A program made the position numbers and the translations under genes. From JADHTT01 sp964633845 (GTDB taxonomy: Bacteria; Campylobacterota; Campylobacteria; Campylobacterales; Arcobacteraceae), in assembly GCA_964633845.1 (NCBI GenBank), contig CAZWLA010000006.1:1-40745 (forward strand): DNA of 40,745 nucleotides. Reading direction: 5' to 3'. Below the pieces are notes generated by a model. That model was not told the origin of the DNA and ran no database searches. It saw only the letters and a program-made list of their open reading frames with translations. Shown one piece after another: positions 15,253-23,582 of this stretch; positions within the stretch are counted from its first letter, which is position 1; the number at the start of each line of letters is the position of its first letter.

Positions 15253-16263
15253 TTAATGAACTGATTTCCAGAGATCTTGTATGTTTTTTTTTCGTTTGGT
15301 AACAGTTTTTTTTCTTATTTTTCTATTTTGCTTAATATTTCTTTTATGCTTCTTATAATTTGTAGTAAATATATGCTTTTTCCCATTCTTTGATTTTACA
15401 AAATATAGATAGTTTGTCTTCTTTGGAAAAATTGCTGCTTTAATTGCATCAAAGCTAACGGCACAGATTGGATTAGATGGTAAGCCTTTAATTTTATAAG
15501 TATTAAAATCACTTTTATCAGACTTTATCATTTTTCGTGTAACTTTTGTATGAGAATATTTTCCATAATTTAAAGTACCATCCATCTGTAAACGCATATT
15601 TTTTTTCAAACGATTATGAATTACACTTGATATAAGTGGCATCTCTTCTACAGATGCAGCTTCTTTTTGGATAATAGAAGCAATTGTTATATATTTATAC
15701 CATTTCTTTTTATTATAATGTGCGACAACTTTTTTGCTAAATGCTTCATATTTTCTATTTGTATAGTTTGTTAAAAAGAATATTATTCTATCTTCAGACA
15801 TGCCAAGTGGAAGATAATATGTCTGGGCTAAAATATTTCCATCTTTTTTATATACATGTTCTTTATACGATATTTCAAGTTTTTTAAGTGAAAGATTTAA
15901 TTGTTTTGATAGATCTCTTAAGAAAAAATATGATGTCTCACCAGGTATGAGTGTGATGGCCTTCATTGCAGCCTTACTAGTTGTAAGTTTATATAAAAAA
16001 TCACCTTTTGTCATATGTGTTTGCTTAAGATCTATCCAGCCACTTTGTGGTTGACCTATGATTCTTAATATTAAATTATCAAGTATATTTAGATTATATG
16101 ATGTTGAAGATAAATATGATACAATAGTATTAATAGAGCCAGATGGTATATGTATTACTCTGTTAGTATTTAGTGTTAGTGTAAAATAAAATGCTAAAGT
16201 AATTAGAAATAGATAAAGGAAGTCAAAAATAAAAAATAAATTATATGCTCTTTTTTTTGTCAT
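15253..16263 (-). CDS. mltG: endolytic murein transglycosylase MltG (YceG-like)
   Basis: A 336-residue inner-membrane protein with one N-terminal transmembrane helix (about 9-30) and a periplasmic YceG domain. It cleaves nascent peptidoglycan strands and is thought to set glycan chain length. The catalytic-region signature ASIIQKEAASVEEMPLISSV has the probable catalytic Glu at E201. It is followed by HNRLKKNMRLQMDGTLNYG, matching the family's NRLxxxMxLQxDxTxxY. The C-terminus is very rich in Lys. The start has an AAGGA upstream at 11 bases. The gene is divergent from an AsmA-like gene, and the two 5' ends appear to overlap if the latter carries its expected membrane anchor. Confidence 0.9.
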   Translation of the reverse strand: MTKKRAYNLFFIFDFLYLFLITLAFYFTLTLNTNRVIHIPSGSINTIVSYLSSTSYNLNILDNLILRIIGQPQSGWIDLKQTHMTKGDFLYKLTTSKAAMKAITLIPGETSYFFLRDLSKQLNLSLKKLEISYKEHVYKKDGNILAQTYYLPLGMSEDRIIFFLTNYTNRKYEAFSKKVVAHYNKKKWYKYITIASIIQKEAASVEEMPLISSVIHNRLKKNMRLQMDGTLNYGKYSHTKVTRKMIKSDKSDFNTYKIKGLPSNPICAVSFDAIKAAIFPKKTNYLYFVKSKNGKKHIFTTNYKKHKRNIKQNRKIRKKTVTKRKKNIQDLWKSVH

Positions 16264-16294
16264 TTGTTTTAGTTTCCTTGGACTATATTCTTGG

Positions 16295-18712
16295 TTGACT
16301 TTTATTGGTATTCATATCGATAGTATAAACTATAAACAATATAATATTAGTGGATTGTATATTAAACTTGATAAAAAGCTAATATTAGAGGCTAGTGATA
16401 TAAAAATTACATCTAAAGCTGTAGCAAGCAATAATATTGAACAAGTTAAAAAACATATAATGTCACTACCTGTAGTTTTAAAGTATTTTCAGAAAATTGA
16501 TATTACAAATCTTCAAATTAATGATAATAACTTATATATTAAATTTGATACAAATAAATTTTATTTTAACTCTGATAATATCTATGTAGAAGCAAGACCT
16601 AAATTTTCTAAACATAATATTAAAATATTTATTCAAGAAGCAATCATTAAACAATATAATATCAATATTGATGGTCAAATTAATATTGATACTAAAAATA
16701 ATAATTTTATATATACTGGTAATGTTAAATATAAAAATCAGGCACTAAGGCTAAATATCAAAGGTGATAAAAAGTTTATTGACTTAGATGCTTCAAGTGG
16801 TGATCTATCTAATATATCTCTTACTAAAGATTTTATAAAACTTGATTCAGCTATTGAAAAATGGTTATATACATATGTTAAAGGGATTCATAATTTAGAT
16901 TCACTTAGATTTAAATATGATATTGAAAATTCTAAAATTGTTAAGAATTCAATAAAGTTAAATACTAATGTTAAAGATGCTTTGGTTTATTTTAAAGATA
17001 ATCTAAAACCAGTAAAAGTATCTAATATAAATATTAAATATCACAATAATAAATTATTATTTAAATTTAAAAATCCAATATATAAAGCTACTAAGCTTGA
17101 TGGTTCAAGTTTATATATAGATAATATTGATACAGATAAAAGGTCAAATTTATATTTAAATTTAAAATCAAAAGCTAGACTAAATAGTGATATCGGTGAG
17201 ATACTTAAAGCTTATGATATTAATTTAGATCTTACACAAGAAAGTGGTTCCCTTGATACTGATATGAATATAAAGATAGATCTTTCAAATGATAATATAG
17301 ATATAAATGGTACATATAAGATACAAAATTCAGATCTAAGGCTAGGGAAATTAAACTTTTATATCAAGAGTAGTGTAGTTAAAATTCATAATAATATTGT
17401 AGATATAAAAGCTAATAGAGTACTATTATTAGATGAAAAATTAGATATTAACTTAGATGATTTTAAATTAAATACAAAGACAAATACAGCAGTAGGTGAA
17501 ATATTTGTTAATAAATTTAAAATTGATGATGATCTTATTGATATTCAAAATATTAAATCTGCAATATATATTGATTTTAAATCAAATCCTGTTGTTAATA
17601 TACCTAACTTTAGTACTATTATTGAAGTTAATGATGGATTTACTAGTGTTGAATTTAATGATATTGAAAAATATAATACATATAGCAAGCTAATTAGGGA
17701 TAATGGCTTGAACCAAGGTAATATATCTTTAGAAATTAAAAAAGATAATAAAATGAACTTTATTGCTAATATTACTAAGTTAGACTCTCCATTAATGATT
17801 GATAATGTTAAATTGATTGGAAATATAGATAAAAATCACATTAATATTTATTCAAGTGATAAAAAGATTAAATTATTTTTAGATGAGGCTAAAACAAATA
17901 TTTTTATAGATGGTATTGATATTAATAAGTCAAAAATAAAAACAAAGATAGATTCAAATCCTAAAAATGATTTAAAAGTTGAGGCTATTAACTCTAATAT
18001 TATTTTAGAGGATGGTAAAAAACTTCTATCAGATAAATTTATATATATCAATAGAGTAAATGGAGATATTGATTTTGATCTTAATTATAGTAATACAACA
18101 ATTGCATTTAAGACAGTTAAAAATAGTTCTACTATAAATATTATAGATGCAAATAAGATTTTTATAAATAGTTTCATGGGAAATGATGATTTTATTTCAA
18201 GTGGTAATGTAAATATTTATGGTAAATCCAATAAAGATGATAAATATGTATATAGTGGTGAACTATCTTTAAAAGATACAAATTTTCAGGATTTTGCAGC
18301 ATTAAATAATATTCTTACAATGATTCAAAGTTCATCTGCTATTGCTAATCCACTATTGGCTTTGCCAACATTATTTAGAATGGTAAAAGGTGATATAAAA
18401 TTAAATGGATATATGGCAATAGATGGGACTATTAAATATGCATATAATCATGAAAATAAGTTTTTAAACTTACATAATATTCAAACAAAGGGTGCGGAAA
18501 TAGATTTTGATGGATCTGCGATAATTGACTTAGATAAAAGAACAATTAACTCAGAATTAAAAGTGATATTTTTAAAAGATATTGTAAATATAGGATCAAA
18601 AATACCAATTGTAAATCTTTTAGTAAATAAGAAAAATAAAATCTACTCAACAATCAGTATTAATGGTAAGCTTGAAGATCCGGAAACTAAATTTATACTA
18701 TTTAATCCATAG
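16295..18712 (+). CDS. AsmA-like / DUF3971 (YhdP-type) envelope protein
   Basis: A large protein (805 residues from the TTG at 16295), rich in Asn, Ile, Lys and Asp, with many alternating beta-strand stretches. It ends in an AsmA-like C-terminal part: FAALNNILTMIQSSSAIAN, LFRMVKGDIKLNGYM, then ELKVIFLKDIV and DPETKFILFNP. Such AsmA/YhdP proteins span the periplasm as lipid-transfer bridges between inner and outer membranes. The annotated TTG start has no convincing ribosome binding site and omits the membrane anchor. The frame stays open back to 16217 and encodes a clear hydrophobic helix upstream. A start at ATA 16229, eight bases after AAAGGA, or ATT 16262, is possible. It ends two bases before the convergent small gene. 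Confidence 0.75.
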   Translation: MTFIGIHIDSINYKQYNISGLYIKLDKKLILEASDIKITSKAVASNNIEQVKKHIMSLPVVLKYFQKIDITNLQINDNNLYIKFDTNKFYFNSDNIYVEARPKFSKHNIKIFIQEAIIKQYNINIDGQINIDTKNNNFIYTGNVKYKNQALRLNIKGDKKFIDLDASSGDLSNISLTKDFIKLDSAIEKWLYTYVKGIHNLDSLRFKYDIENSKIVKNSIKLNTNVKDALVYFKDNLKPVKVSNINIKYHNNKLLFKFKNPIYKATKLDGSSLYIDNIDTDKRSNLYLNLKSKARLNSDIGEILKAYDINLDLTQESGSLDTDMNIKIDLSNDNIDINGTYKIQNSDLRLGKLNFYIKSSVVKIHNNIVDIKANRVLLLDEKLDINLDDFKLNTKTNTAVGEIFVNKFKIDDDLIDIQNIKSAIYIDFKSNPVVNIPNFSTIIEVNDGFTSVEFNDIEKYNTYSKLIRDNGLNQGNISLEIKKDNKMNFIANITKLDSPLMIDNVKLIGNIDKNHINIYSSDKKIKLFLDEAKTNIFIDGIDINKSKIKTKIDSNPKNDLKVEAINSNIILEDGKKLLSDKFIYINRVNGDIDFDLNYSNTTIAFKTVKNSSTINIIDANKIFINSFMGNDDFISSGNVNIYGKSNKDDKYVYSGELSLKDTNFQDFAALNNILTMIQSSSAIANPLLALPTLFRMVKGDIKLNGYMAIDGTIKYAYNHENKFLNLHNIQTKGAEIDFDGSAIIDLDKRTINSELKVIFLKDIVNIGSKIPIVNLLVNKKNKIYSTISINGKLEDPETKFILFNP

Positions 18713-18714
18713 AT

Positions 18715-18918
18715 TTAAAATTCAAATCCTCCGCCAGATCCTTTACTCATAGATTCGTAAACAGATTTAACATATTGTTTTCTTATGATGCATTCTAATA
18801 GTTTCTCACATTTTGTACAGCTATCTATATTTAGATTTTGTTGACATTGCTTAATAATTTTTAATTGCTCTTCAAGAGCTAAATCCCAATTATCAAGCTC
18901 TTGACTCTTATCATCCAT
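18715..18918 (-). CDS. conserved small protein, two CxxC-like cysteines (Cj0839c-like)
   Basis: A 67-residue soluble protein with no signal peptide. The middle has three cysteines in SCTKCEKLLECI and a fourth, earlier C in IKQCQQN, giving a possible metal or redox site. The conserved-looking tail reads YVKSVYESMSKGSGGGFEF. I recall a protein of this type next to fbp in Campylobacter (Cj0839c), so it appears to be a conserved Campylobacterota gene of unknown function. Its start overlaps the fbp stop by eight bases, so it is translationally coupled to fbp. The conserved link to fbp and mobB suggests a shared transcript but not a defined function. Confidence 0.75.
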   Translation of the reverse strand: MDDKSQELDNWDLALEEQLKIIKQCQQNLNIDSCTKCEKLLECIIRKQYVKSVYESMSKGSGGGFEF

Positions 18919-19756
18919 TGTTTGAATAAACTTCTTTTACAGTTTTAATTTCATCTTTACTACCAAAGAAACATGGAGATGTGTCATGAATATGATTTGT
19001 TTGAATCTCTAGTACTCTATTTTTACCATCGATTGCTTCTCCTCCAGCGCATTCATAAGTAAATGCAAATGGAAATACCTCAAAAAGTTGTCTTAATTTA
19101 CCTTTTGGAAGATCAGATGTACTTGGATATGAGAATAAGCCACCACCTTTTAGAAGTATTTGATGAAGGTCTGGTACCATACCACCACTATATCTTAATC
19201 TATACCCATCCTTAAAGAATTGATCAATCATTGTTTTATGGTAAGGAGGCCAACAAGCTTGAGTTGAACCAGGAGACATTAATTTACCTTTTTGATTTAG
19301 TTGTATATCATGAAGGTATACAAATTCACCTTTTTGTAATCTATACATTTGAACGCTATTATCCCTAGCAATTACCATTTCAACTCTTGGACCAAATATA
19401 ACATAAATTGATGCTATAATATTTGCTCCTGTAAAGTCATTTTCATATATACCATAGATTGATCCAACAGATAAGTTTACATCAACTAAACTACTTCCAT
19501 CTAATGGATCATAAGCAATTAGATATTTACCATTTTTATTTATATCAACAATATGATCTTGTTCTTCACTAACAATTTTTTTTATTGAAGAAAGTTTTTT
19601 GAATTCATTTTCAATTACCACGTCGCTAGCTATATCAAGTTTTAATTGAGTATCACCTGTACTATTTTGATTTTCACTTTTTGCCGTATCACCTTCTTCA
19701 ATAATCTCTTTTATTTTTAATGATGATCTTTTTATTGCTTCAATTATATCTTGCAT
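18911..19756 (-). CDS. fbp: fructose-1,6-bisphosphatase, class I
   Basis: A 281-residue class I fructose-1,6-bisphosphatase, the gluconeogenic enzyme producing fructose 6-phosphate. The metal- and phosphate-binding motif DPLDGSS is at 83-89, preceded by the substrate-loop region with SEEQ near 63-66. Further signatures are RYSGGMVPDLHQIL and the ending block ECAGGEAIDGKNRVLE. Length is shorter than the E. coli enzyme (332). I chose the ATG at 19756, which has AAAGG upstream and gives the family N-terminus; the longest frame adds 13 residues overlapping mobB. It starts one base after the mobB stop. Gluconeogenesis fits an organism living on organic acids or fixing CO2. Confidence 0.93.
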   Translation of the reverse strand: MQDIIEAIKRSSLKIKEIIEEGDTAKSENQNSTGDTQLKLDIASDVVIENEFKKLSSIKKIVSEEQDHIVDINKNGKYLIAYDPLDGSSLVDVNLSVGSIYGIYENDFTGANIIASIYVIFGPRVEMVIARDNSVQMYRLQKGEFVYLHDIQLNQKGKLMSPGSTQACWPPYHKTMIDQFFKDGYRLRYSGGMVPDLHQILLKGGGLFSYPSTSDLPKGKLRQLFEVFPFAFTYECAGGEAIDGKNRVLEIQTNHIHDTSPCFFGSKDEIKTVKEVYSNNG

Positions 19757-19757
19757 T

Positions 19758-20252
19758 TTATACCTTTTTACTATTAGTTTTAATCCATTCAACAATCTGT
19801 TCCGGATTATTTAAATCAAGTGCTTTCATATTTGTTGGTATTGTATTTTTATCAATACTATCATCAATAGCTAGTGTATCACTAACATCAAAATAATCTT
19901 CATTTAATTTATTTCTACTAACACAAATTCTAGGAAGAGGAAGTGTCTTTAAACCTTCTACAAGTAAAAAATCAAAATCATTAAACATATTTATAATTTG
20001 ATCTATTGTAGATGTTTGCTTTTTAAATATTGTTGTTTTATTTGGACTAACCACTGCAACATCTGCACCTGTTTGTGAAAACTTAAAACTATCTTTACCT
20101 TCTTTATCAAACATTGCTTTATCTTTTGGATCATGTTTTACAATTGCTACTTTATACCCTTGGTCTTGAAGTATACTTGAGACCTTAACAATTAAAGTTG
20201 TTTTACCACTATTTGATTGACCTGTAAATGCTACTGCTAATCTAATACCCAT
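19758..20252 (-). CDS. mobB: molybdopterin-guanine dinucleotide biosynthesis protein MobB
   Basis: A 164-residue P-loop GTPase that assists MobA in making the guanine-dinucleotide form of the molybdenum cofactor. The Walker A motif GQSNSGKTT is at 11-19, followed by IVKHD, the conserved MobB strand, and LLVEGLKTLPLPRICV, the family's VEGxK block. I took the ATG at 20252, preceded by AAGGA at ideal spacing, rather than an ATG 45 bases upstream whose extra residues are unlike the family. It is directly followed by fbp. Together with mog at 29268-29792 it implies molybdoenzymes in this organism, such as formate dehydrogenase or nitrate reductase, which are not in the window. Confidence 0.9.
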   Translation of the reverse strand: MGIRLAVAFTGQSNSGKTTLIVKVSSILQDQGYKVAIVKHDPKDKAMFDKEGKDSFKFSQTGADVAVVSPNKTTIFKKQTSTIDQIINMFNDFDFLLVEGLKTLPLPRICVSRNKLNEDYFDVSDTLAIDDSIDKNTIPTNMKALDLNNPEQIVEWIKTNSKKV

Positions 20253-20317
20253 ATTTATCCTTGATGTTTGACTGTAAATTAAAGACATTTTATCCAAATT
20301 ATAATATAATTCAAATT

Positions 20318-20872
20318 ATGAAATTTTTTATACAATTAACTATATTGACATTCTTGCTATTTTTATCTGGCTGTACAACACAATCAGCCTTTAAGGTATT
20401 TAAAACTGATACATACTCAAATGCATTTAATAGTGTATTTGATTCCACAAAGGTGTATCAAGATACATTACAATATACAAAAAAAAGTGATATTATAAAT
20501 AGTAAAAATGAAGTTGACGCAATTTTAAATGTAACATATCTAAATCCGACATCAAGTACTTGGGACAATCCAAATAGTCATGCTTTTATTATTGGTATTT
20601 TTATAGTTAATGATAATGAATCTTTAGATAAAAGTTTTATCAATAATCCAGAATATAAATTAACTATCAATAATAAAAAAGTCAAAAATATCAAGGCTGT
20701 TGATGATAAAATGAATATTAGAGGTTCAATTCCTATGGAAAATAAATGGGCAAAGTATTATCTTGTACAAATAAGTACAAAAGATTTTGATATTGTATCT
20801 AACAAAATAGTTATTCAATTATCAAATACTCTTGGTCAAAAAGCCTCTGTAAATTTCCAACCAGTTTTATAA
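20318..20872 (+). CDS. putative lipoprotein (Cj0842-like position)
   Basis: A 184-residue protein with a lipoprotein signal peptide: short basic start, hydrophobic LTILTFLLFL, then a lipobox ending LSGC with the lipidated Cys about 18 residues in. I chose the ATG at 20318 because it directly begins this signal; the longer frame from 20261 would add 19 residues and spoil it. The mature part has no motif I recognise and is rich in Asn, Lys and Asp. It includes SSTWDNPNSHAFIIGIFIV and a C-terminal beta-like stretch. It is divergent from mobB and its last six bases overlap the end of slt. A lipoprotein occupies the same place between mobB and slt in Campylobacter, from memory. Confidence 0.8.
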   Translation: MKFFIQLTILTFLLFLSGCTTQSAFKVFKTDTYSNAFNSVFDSTKVYQDTLQYTKKSDIINSKNEVDAILNVTYLNPTSSTWDNPNSHAFIIGIFIVNDNESLDKSFINNPEYKLTINNKKVKNIKAVDDKMNIRGSIPMENKWAKYYLVQISTKDFDIVSNKIVIQLSNTLGQKASVNFQPVL

Positions 20873-22626
20873 GCTATTAAATAGATCATTAATAGTCACT
20901 TTTTCACCTAAATAGTTTGCATATATATAATAATTTGCAAGTACTTTTTTACCATACTTTCTTGTTTCATTATATGGTAACATCTCTAAAGATAGATAAG
21001 GATCATATTTTTTATTTTTAAAATATCTTTTTATTACAATGTTTTTTGTAAAGCCAATACCACCATTATAAGCATATGATATAAATAACGGATGTTTGAG
21101 TTTATTTTCTAGAAAATTTAAATGATGATTTGCATATACTATATTTACTTCTGGTTTTAATTGATCATTTATGTTATAAATCTCTTTACGCTCTTTTGCA
21201 ATTGATTTGCTTAGAAATGGCATAATTTGCATAACACCCATAGCATAAGCAGTAGATATAGATGTTGGTATAAATCTACTCTCTTGTCGTGCTATTGCAT
21301 AAATTAAAGCTTTTCTTTTAATATTTATATTATTGCTATTTAATATATCTTCATAAGGNNNNNNNNNNNNNNNNNNNNNNNNNNNNNNNNNNNNNNNNNN
21401 NNNNNNNNNNNNNNNNNNNNNNNNNNNNNNNNNNNNNNNNNNNNNNNNNNNNNNNNNNTTAAAGCTTTTCTTTTAATATTTATATTATTGCTATTTAATA
21501 TATCTTCATAAGGAGTAATAAAATAAGAATTTTTGTATCTGTAATATCTTTCACTAACAAATGCTAAATGTGGCAGAGTATTTTTTTTTGAAAAAATATC
21601 TTGATATTTAATATAATCTTCCTTAGATATTTTACGACTTTTATTTAAAATGGGAAACCATGAGAATGGTGTTGTTGTATTAAAATATATATCTTTTGCT
21701 GATGATTGATTAATCTTATAGAAGATACTTTGTGGCTTTTTATTTGTTAGTTCAAGTGCATAAAGTGAATATATATTTATATCCCATGAATTTGATAGTT
21801 TATTTAAATATTTTTTATCTTTTGTTAGCTGGTATTGCCAAAATATTACTTTATCTTTATCAAATTGATAATAAGCTTTTTTACTTGAATCTTTTAGATA
21901 CTTTAGTGCTATTTCTATTTTATCATGATTAATAGCATTTAAAGCCAGATAAAACCTACTTAGATGTGATAATTTTGTTGTATCTATATCAAAAAATGAT
22001 TTTTGTATTATATCTAGTTGTGGTGTAGTAACTATTAGCTTAATTGTTGTTTCAAATTGTTTTTTATCTATTAGCCTTTTTATTGTTTTTTTAGGAATTG
22101 GATAGTTGAAATTAGCAATTCTAAATTTACTACCACATTGATTAAAAGTATCAAAAAATATATCTTCACTTGATGATACAAGTTTTGTAAATGGATATAT
22201 TGCATTAATAATTTCAAATCGTCTAGCACTATTTGGATAATTATACTGTGTTGTTGATATTATTTTTTCTAATTGATTATTATTTAGTTTTGTTGCACTA
22301 AATGTACTCATACCAATCTCTACACAACCATCACTCTTATTTACTAGATTAATCCCTTTAGCTTTTTTACAATTTATCACTTCAGTAGTTTCTTTATGAT
22401 TTAATTTATTTGCATATCTTTTAAGTAGCTTCCAGTTAACTGATTTAGCTTGACCAAGAGCATCAATAGCTTGCTCTTTAGTTATATCTTGATTTAGGTA
22501 CTGCCAAATATAAAAATCTTTTGCAATTGTTCTTGGTTTGCTTGATAGCCATTCTAGTGTAATGTCATTATTTGCGAATATATTTGTAGTAAAAATTAAT
22601 AGTATTGATAGTTTAATAAAATTCAT
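20867..22626 (-). CDS. slt: soluble lytic murein transglycosylase, interrupted only by an assembly gap
   Basis: A periplasmic lytic transglycosylase of the Slt type. The N-terminal signal (NFIKLSILLIFTTNIFANN) is followed by a long helical U-shaped region and a C-terminal lysozyme-like domain. The catalytic core YAIARQESRF, with the Glu codon at 21281-21283, continues into ISTAYAMGVMQIMP. The gene looks broken because of a 100-base N gap at 21359-21458, but the 55 bases on either side are identical. Removing one copy plus the gap (155 bases) restores a single frame of 534 residues, so I call it intact. It is the last gene of the bamA-mqnC-M16-gltX-like-yggT cluster direction, although ung (+) intervenes. 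Confidence 0.88.
21304..21358. repeat. 55-bp copy flanking the assembly gap (left)
   Basis: This stretch is identical, base for base, to 21459-21513 on the other side of the N gap. It is best read as an unmerged contig overlap, because collapsing the two copies repairs the slt reading frame. Confidence 0.95.
21359..21458. other. assembly gap of exactly 100 N
   Basis: One hundred consecutive N, the conventional length for a gap of unknown size. It is flanked by identical 55-base sequences, so probably no real sequence is missing. Confidence 0.98.
21459..21513. repeat. 55-bp copy flanking the assembly gap (right)
   Basis: Second copy of the sequence at 21304-21358. It encodes part of slt (PYEDILNS...KRKAL) in the minus frame, which continues directly into the catalytic motif once the gap is removed. 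Confidence 0.95.
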
Positions 22627-22651
22627 ACATCTATTGTACTAAAATTTGGCT

Positions 22652-23299
22652 ATGAATTGGAATAATATAATGAAAAAAGAACAACAAAAGGATTATTATA
22701 AGTTTTTAGAAGAGTTTATAGAAGTAGAGTATAAAGCAAAAACTATATATCCTTCTAAAGATAAAATATTTAATGCATTTAATCTAACAAATTTTGAAGA
22801 TATAAAAGTTGTTATTTTAGGACAAGATCCATATCATGGATTAAATCAAGCTCAAGGCTTAGCATTCTCTACACCAAAAGAGATTAAGAACCCACCATCA
22901 CTAAGAAATATTTTAAAAGAGATTCATAATGAATTTAATAAAGAATCAATATGTAATGATGGTGATCTTACACCTTGGTCTAAGCAAGGAGTTTTACTTA
23001 TAAATGCAATTCTTACAGTTGAAGAATCAAAGCCAAAATCACATGAAAAAAAAGGCTGGGAGATTTTTACTGATAATATTATTAAATATATTTCACATGA
23101 AAAAGAAAATATAATATTTATACTATGGGGTTCACCAGCAATTAAAAAAAGTAAAATTATAGATACAAATAAGCATTTTGTATTAACTGCACCACATCCA
23201 AGCCCTTTATCAAGTTATAGAGGTTTTTTTGGATGTGGTCACTTTAAACAGACAAATGAGATTTTAGAGTCAATTGGAAAAAATCCAATTGATTGGTAA
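22652..23299 (+). CDS. ung: uracil-DNA glycosylase, family 1
   Basis: A 215-residue family 1 uracil-DNA glycosylase that removes uracil from DNA to start base-excision repair. The water-activating motif GQDPYHG lies near residue 60, with the catalytic Asp in it. LAFSTP follows, then LWGSPA, and the minor-groove loop HPSPLSSYRGFFGC near the C-terminus. I chose the ATG at 22652 because the Trp two residues later (MNW) matches the family start. A TTG at 22646 and an ATG at 22670 are alternatives, and none has a clear ribosome binding site. Only 25 bases separate it from the divergent slt start, so their promoters must overlap or lie inside the genes. It ends one base before the convergent yggT. 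Confidence 0.95.
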   Translation: MNWNNIMKKEQQKDYYKFLEEFIEVEYKAKTIYPSKDKIFNAFNLTNFEDIKVVILGQDPYHGLNQAQGLAFSTPKEIKNPPSLRNILKEIHNEFNKESICNDGDLTPWSKQGVLLINAILTVEESKPKSHEKKGWEIFTDNIIKYISHEKENIIFILWGSPAIKKSKIIDTNKHFVLTAPHPSPLSSYRGFFGCGHFKQTNEILESIGKNPIDW

Positions 23300-23300
23300 T

Positions 23301-23582
23301 TTATACTATTCCAGCAAATAATTTTGATAAAAAAGTTTGCATAAAAATTAGAGCAAAAATTAAAATTAATGGTGCTAAATCTATACCACCAAAGACAGTT
23401 GGAATAACTTTTCTAATAGCTGCATAAGCTGGTCTAGTTAGCCTATCTAGCATTTGAACTATCGGATTATGAGGGTCTGGCTGTACCCACGAAAGTAGAG
23501 CAGATATAATAATAACCCATTTGTATAATTCAATAATACCTAATATAACAACCGCAAAACTACTTCCTAACGCTTCAATCAT
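23301..23582 (-). CDS. YggT family membrane protein
   Basis: A 93-residue protein with two transmembrane helices (about 7-30 and 66-88) and the YggT-family loop between them, SWVQPDPHNPIVQMLDRLTRP, which contains the conserved NPxxxxLxxxTxP pattern. YggT proteins are poorly characterised; they have been linked to osmotic or ion stress and cell division in various bacteria. Its ATG overlaps the stop of the GluRS-like gene by four bases, so translation is coupled. The same small membrane protein sits beside slt and gltX in Campylobacter, from memory. Confidence 0.88.
   Translation of the reverse strand: MIEALGSSFAVVILGIIELYKWVIIISALLSWVQPDPHNPIVQMLDRLTRPAYAAIRKVIPTVFGGIDLAPLILIFALIFMQTFLSKLFAGIV

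Noticed and set aside
20261..20317. Longer start for the lipoprotein gene
   Set aside because: The 19 extra residues would bury the signal peptide; the ATG at 20318 gives a proper lipobox.
21304..21513. A true direct repeat or insertion site
   Set aside because: The exact 100-N spacer and frame restoration favour an assembly overlap over a biological duplication.
20867..22626. slt as a pseudogene split into two frames
   Set aside because: The break coincides with the N gap and a duplicated 55-base flank. Removing the artefact restores one uninterrupted frame with its catalytic motif.
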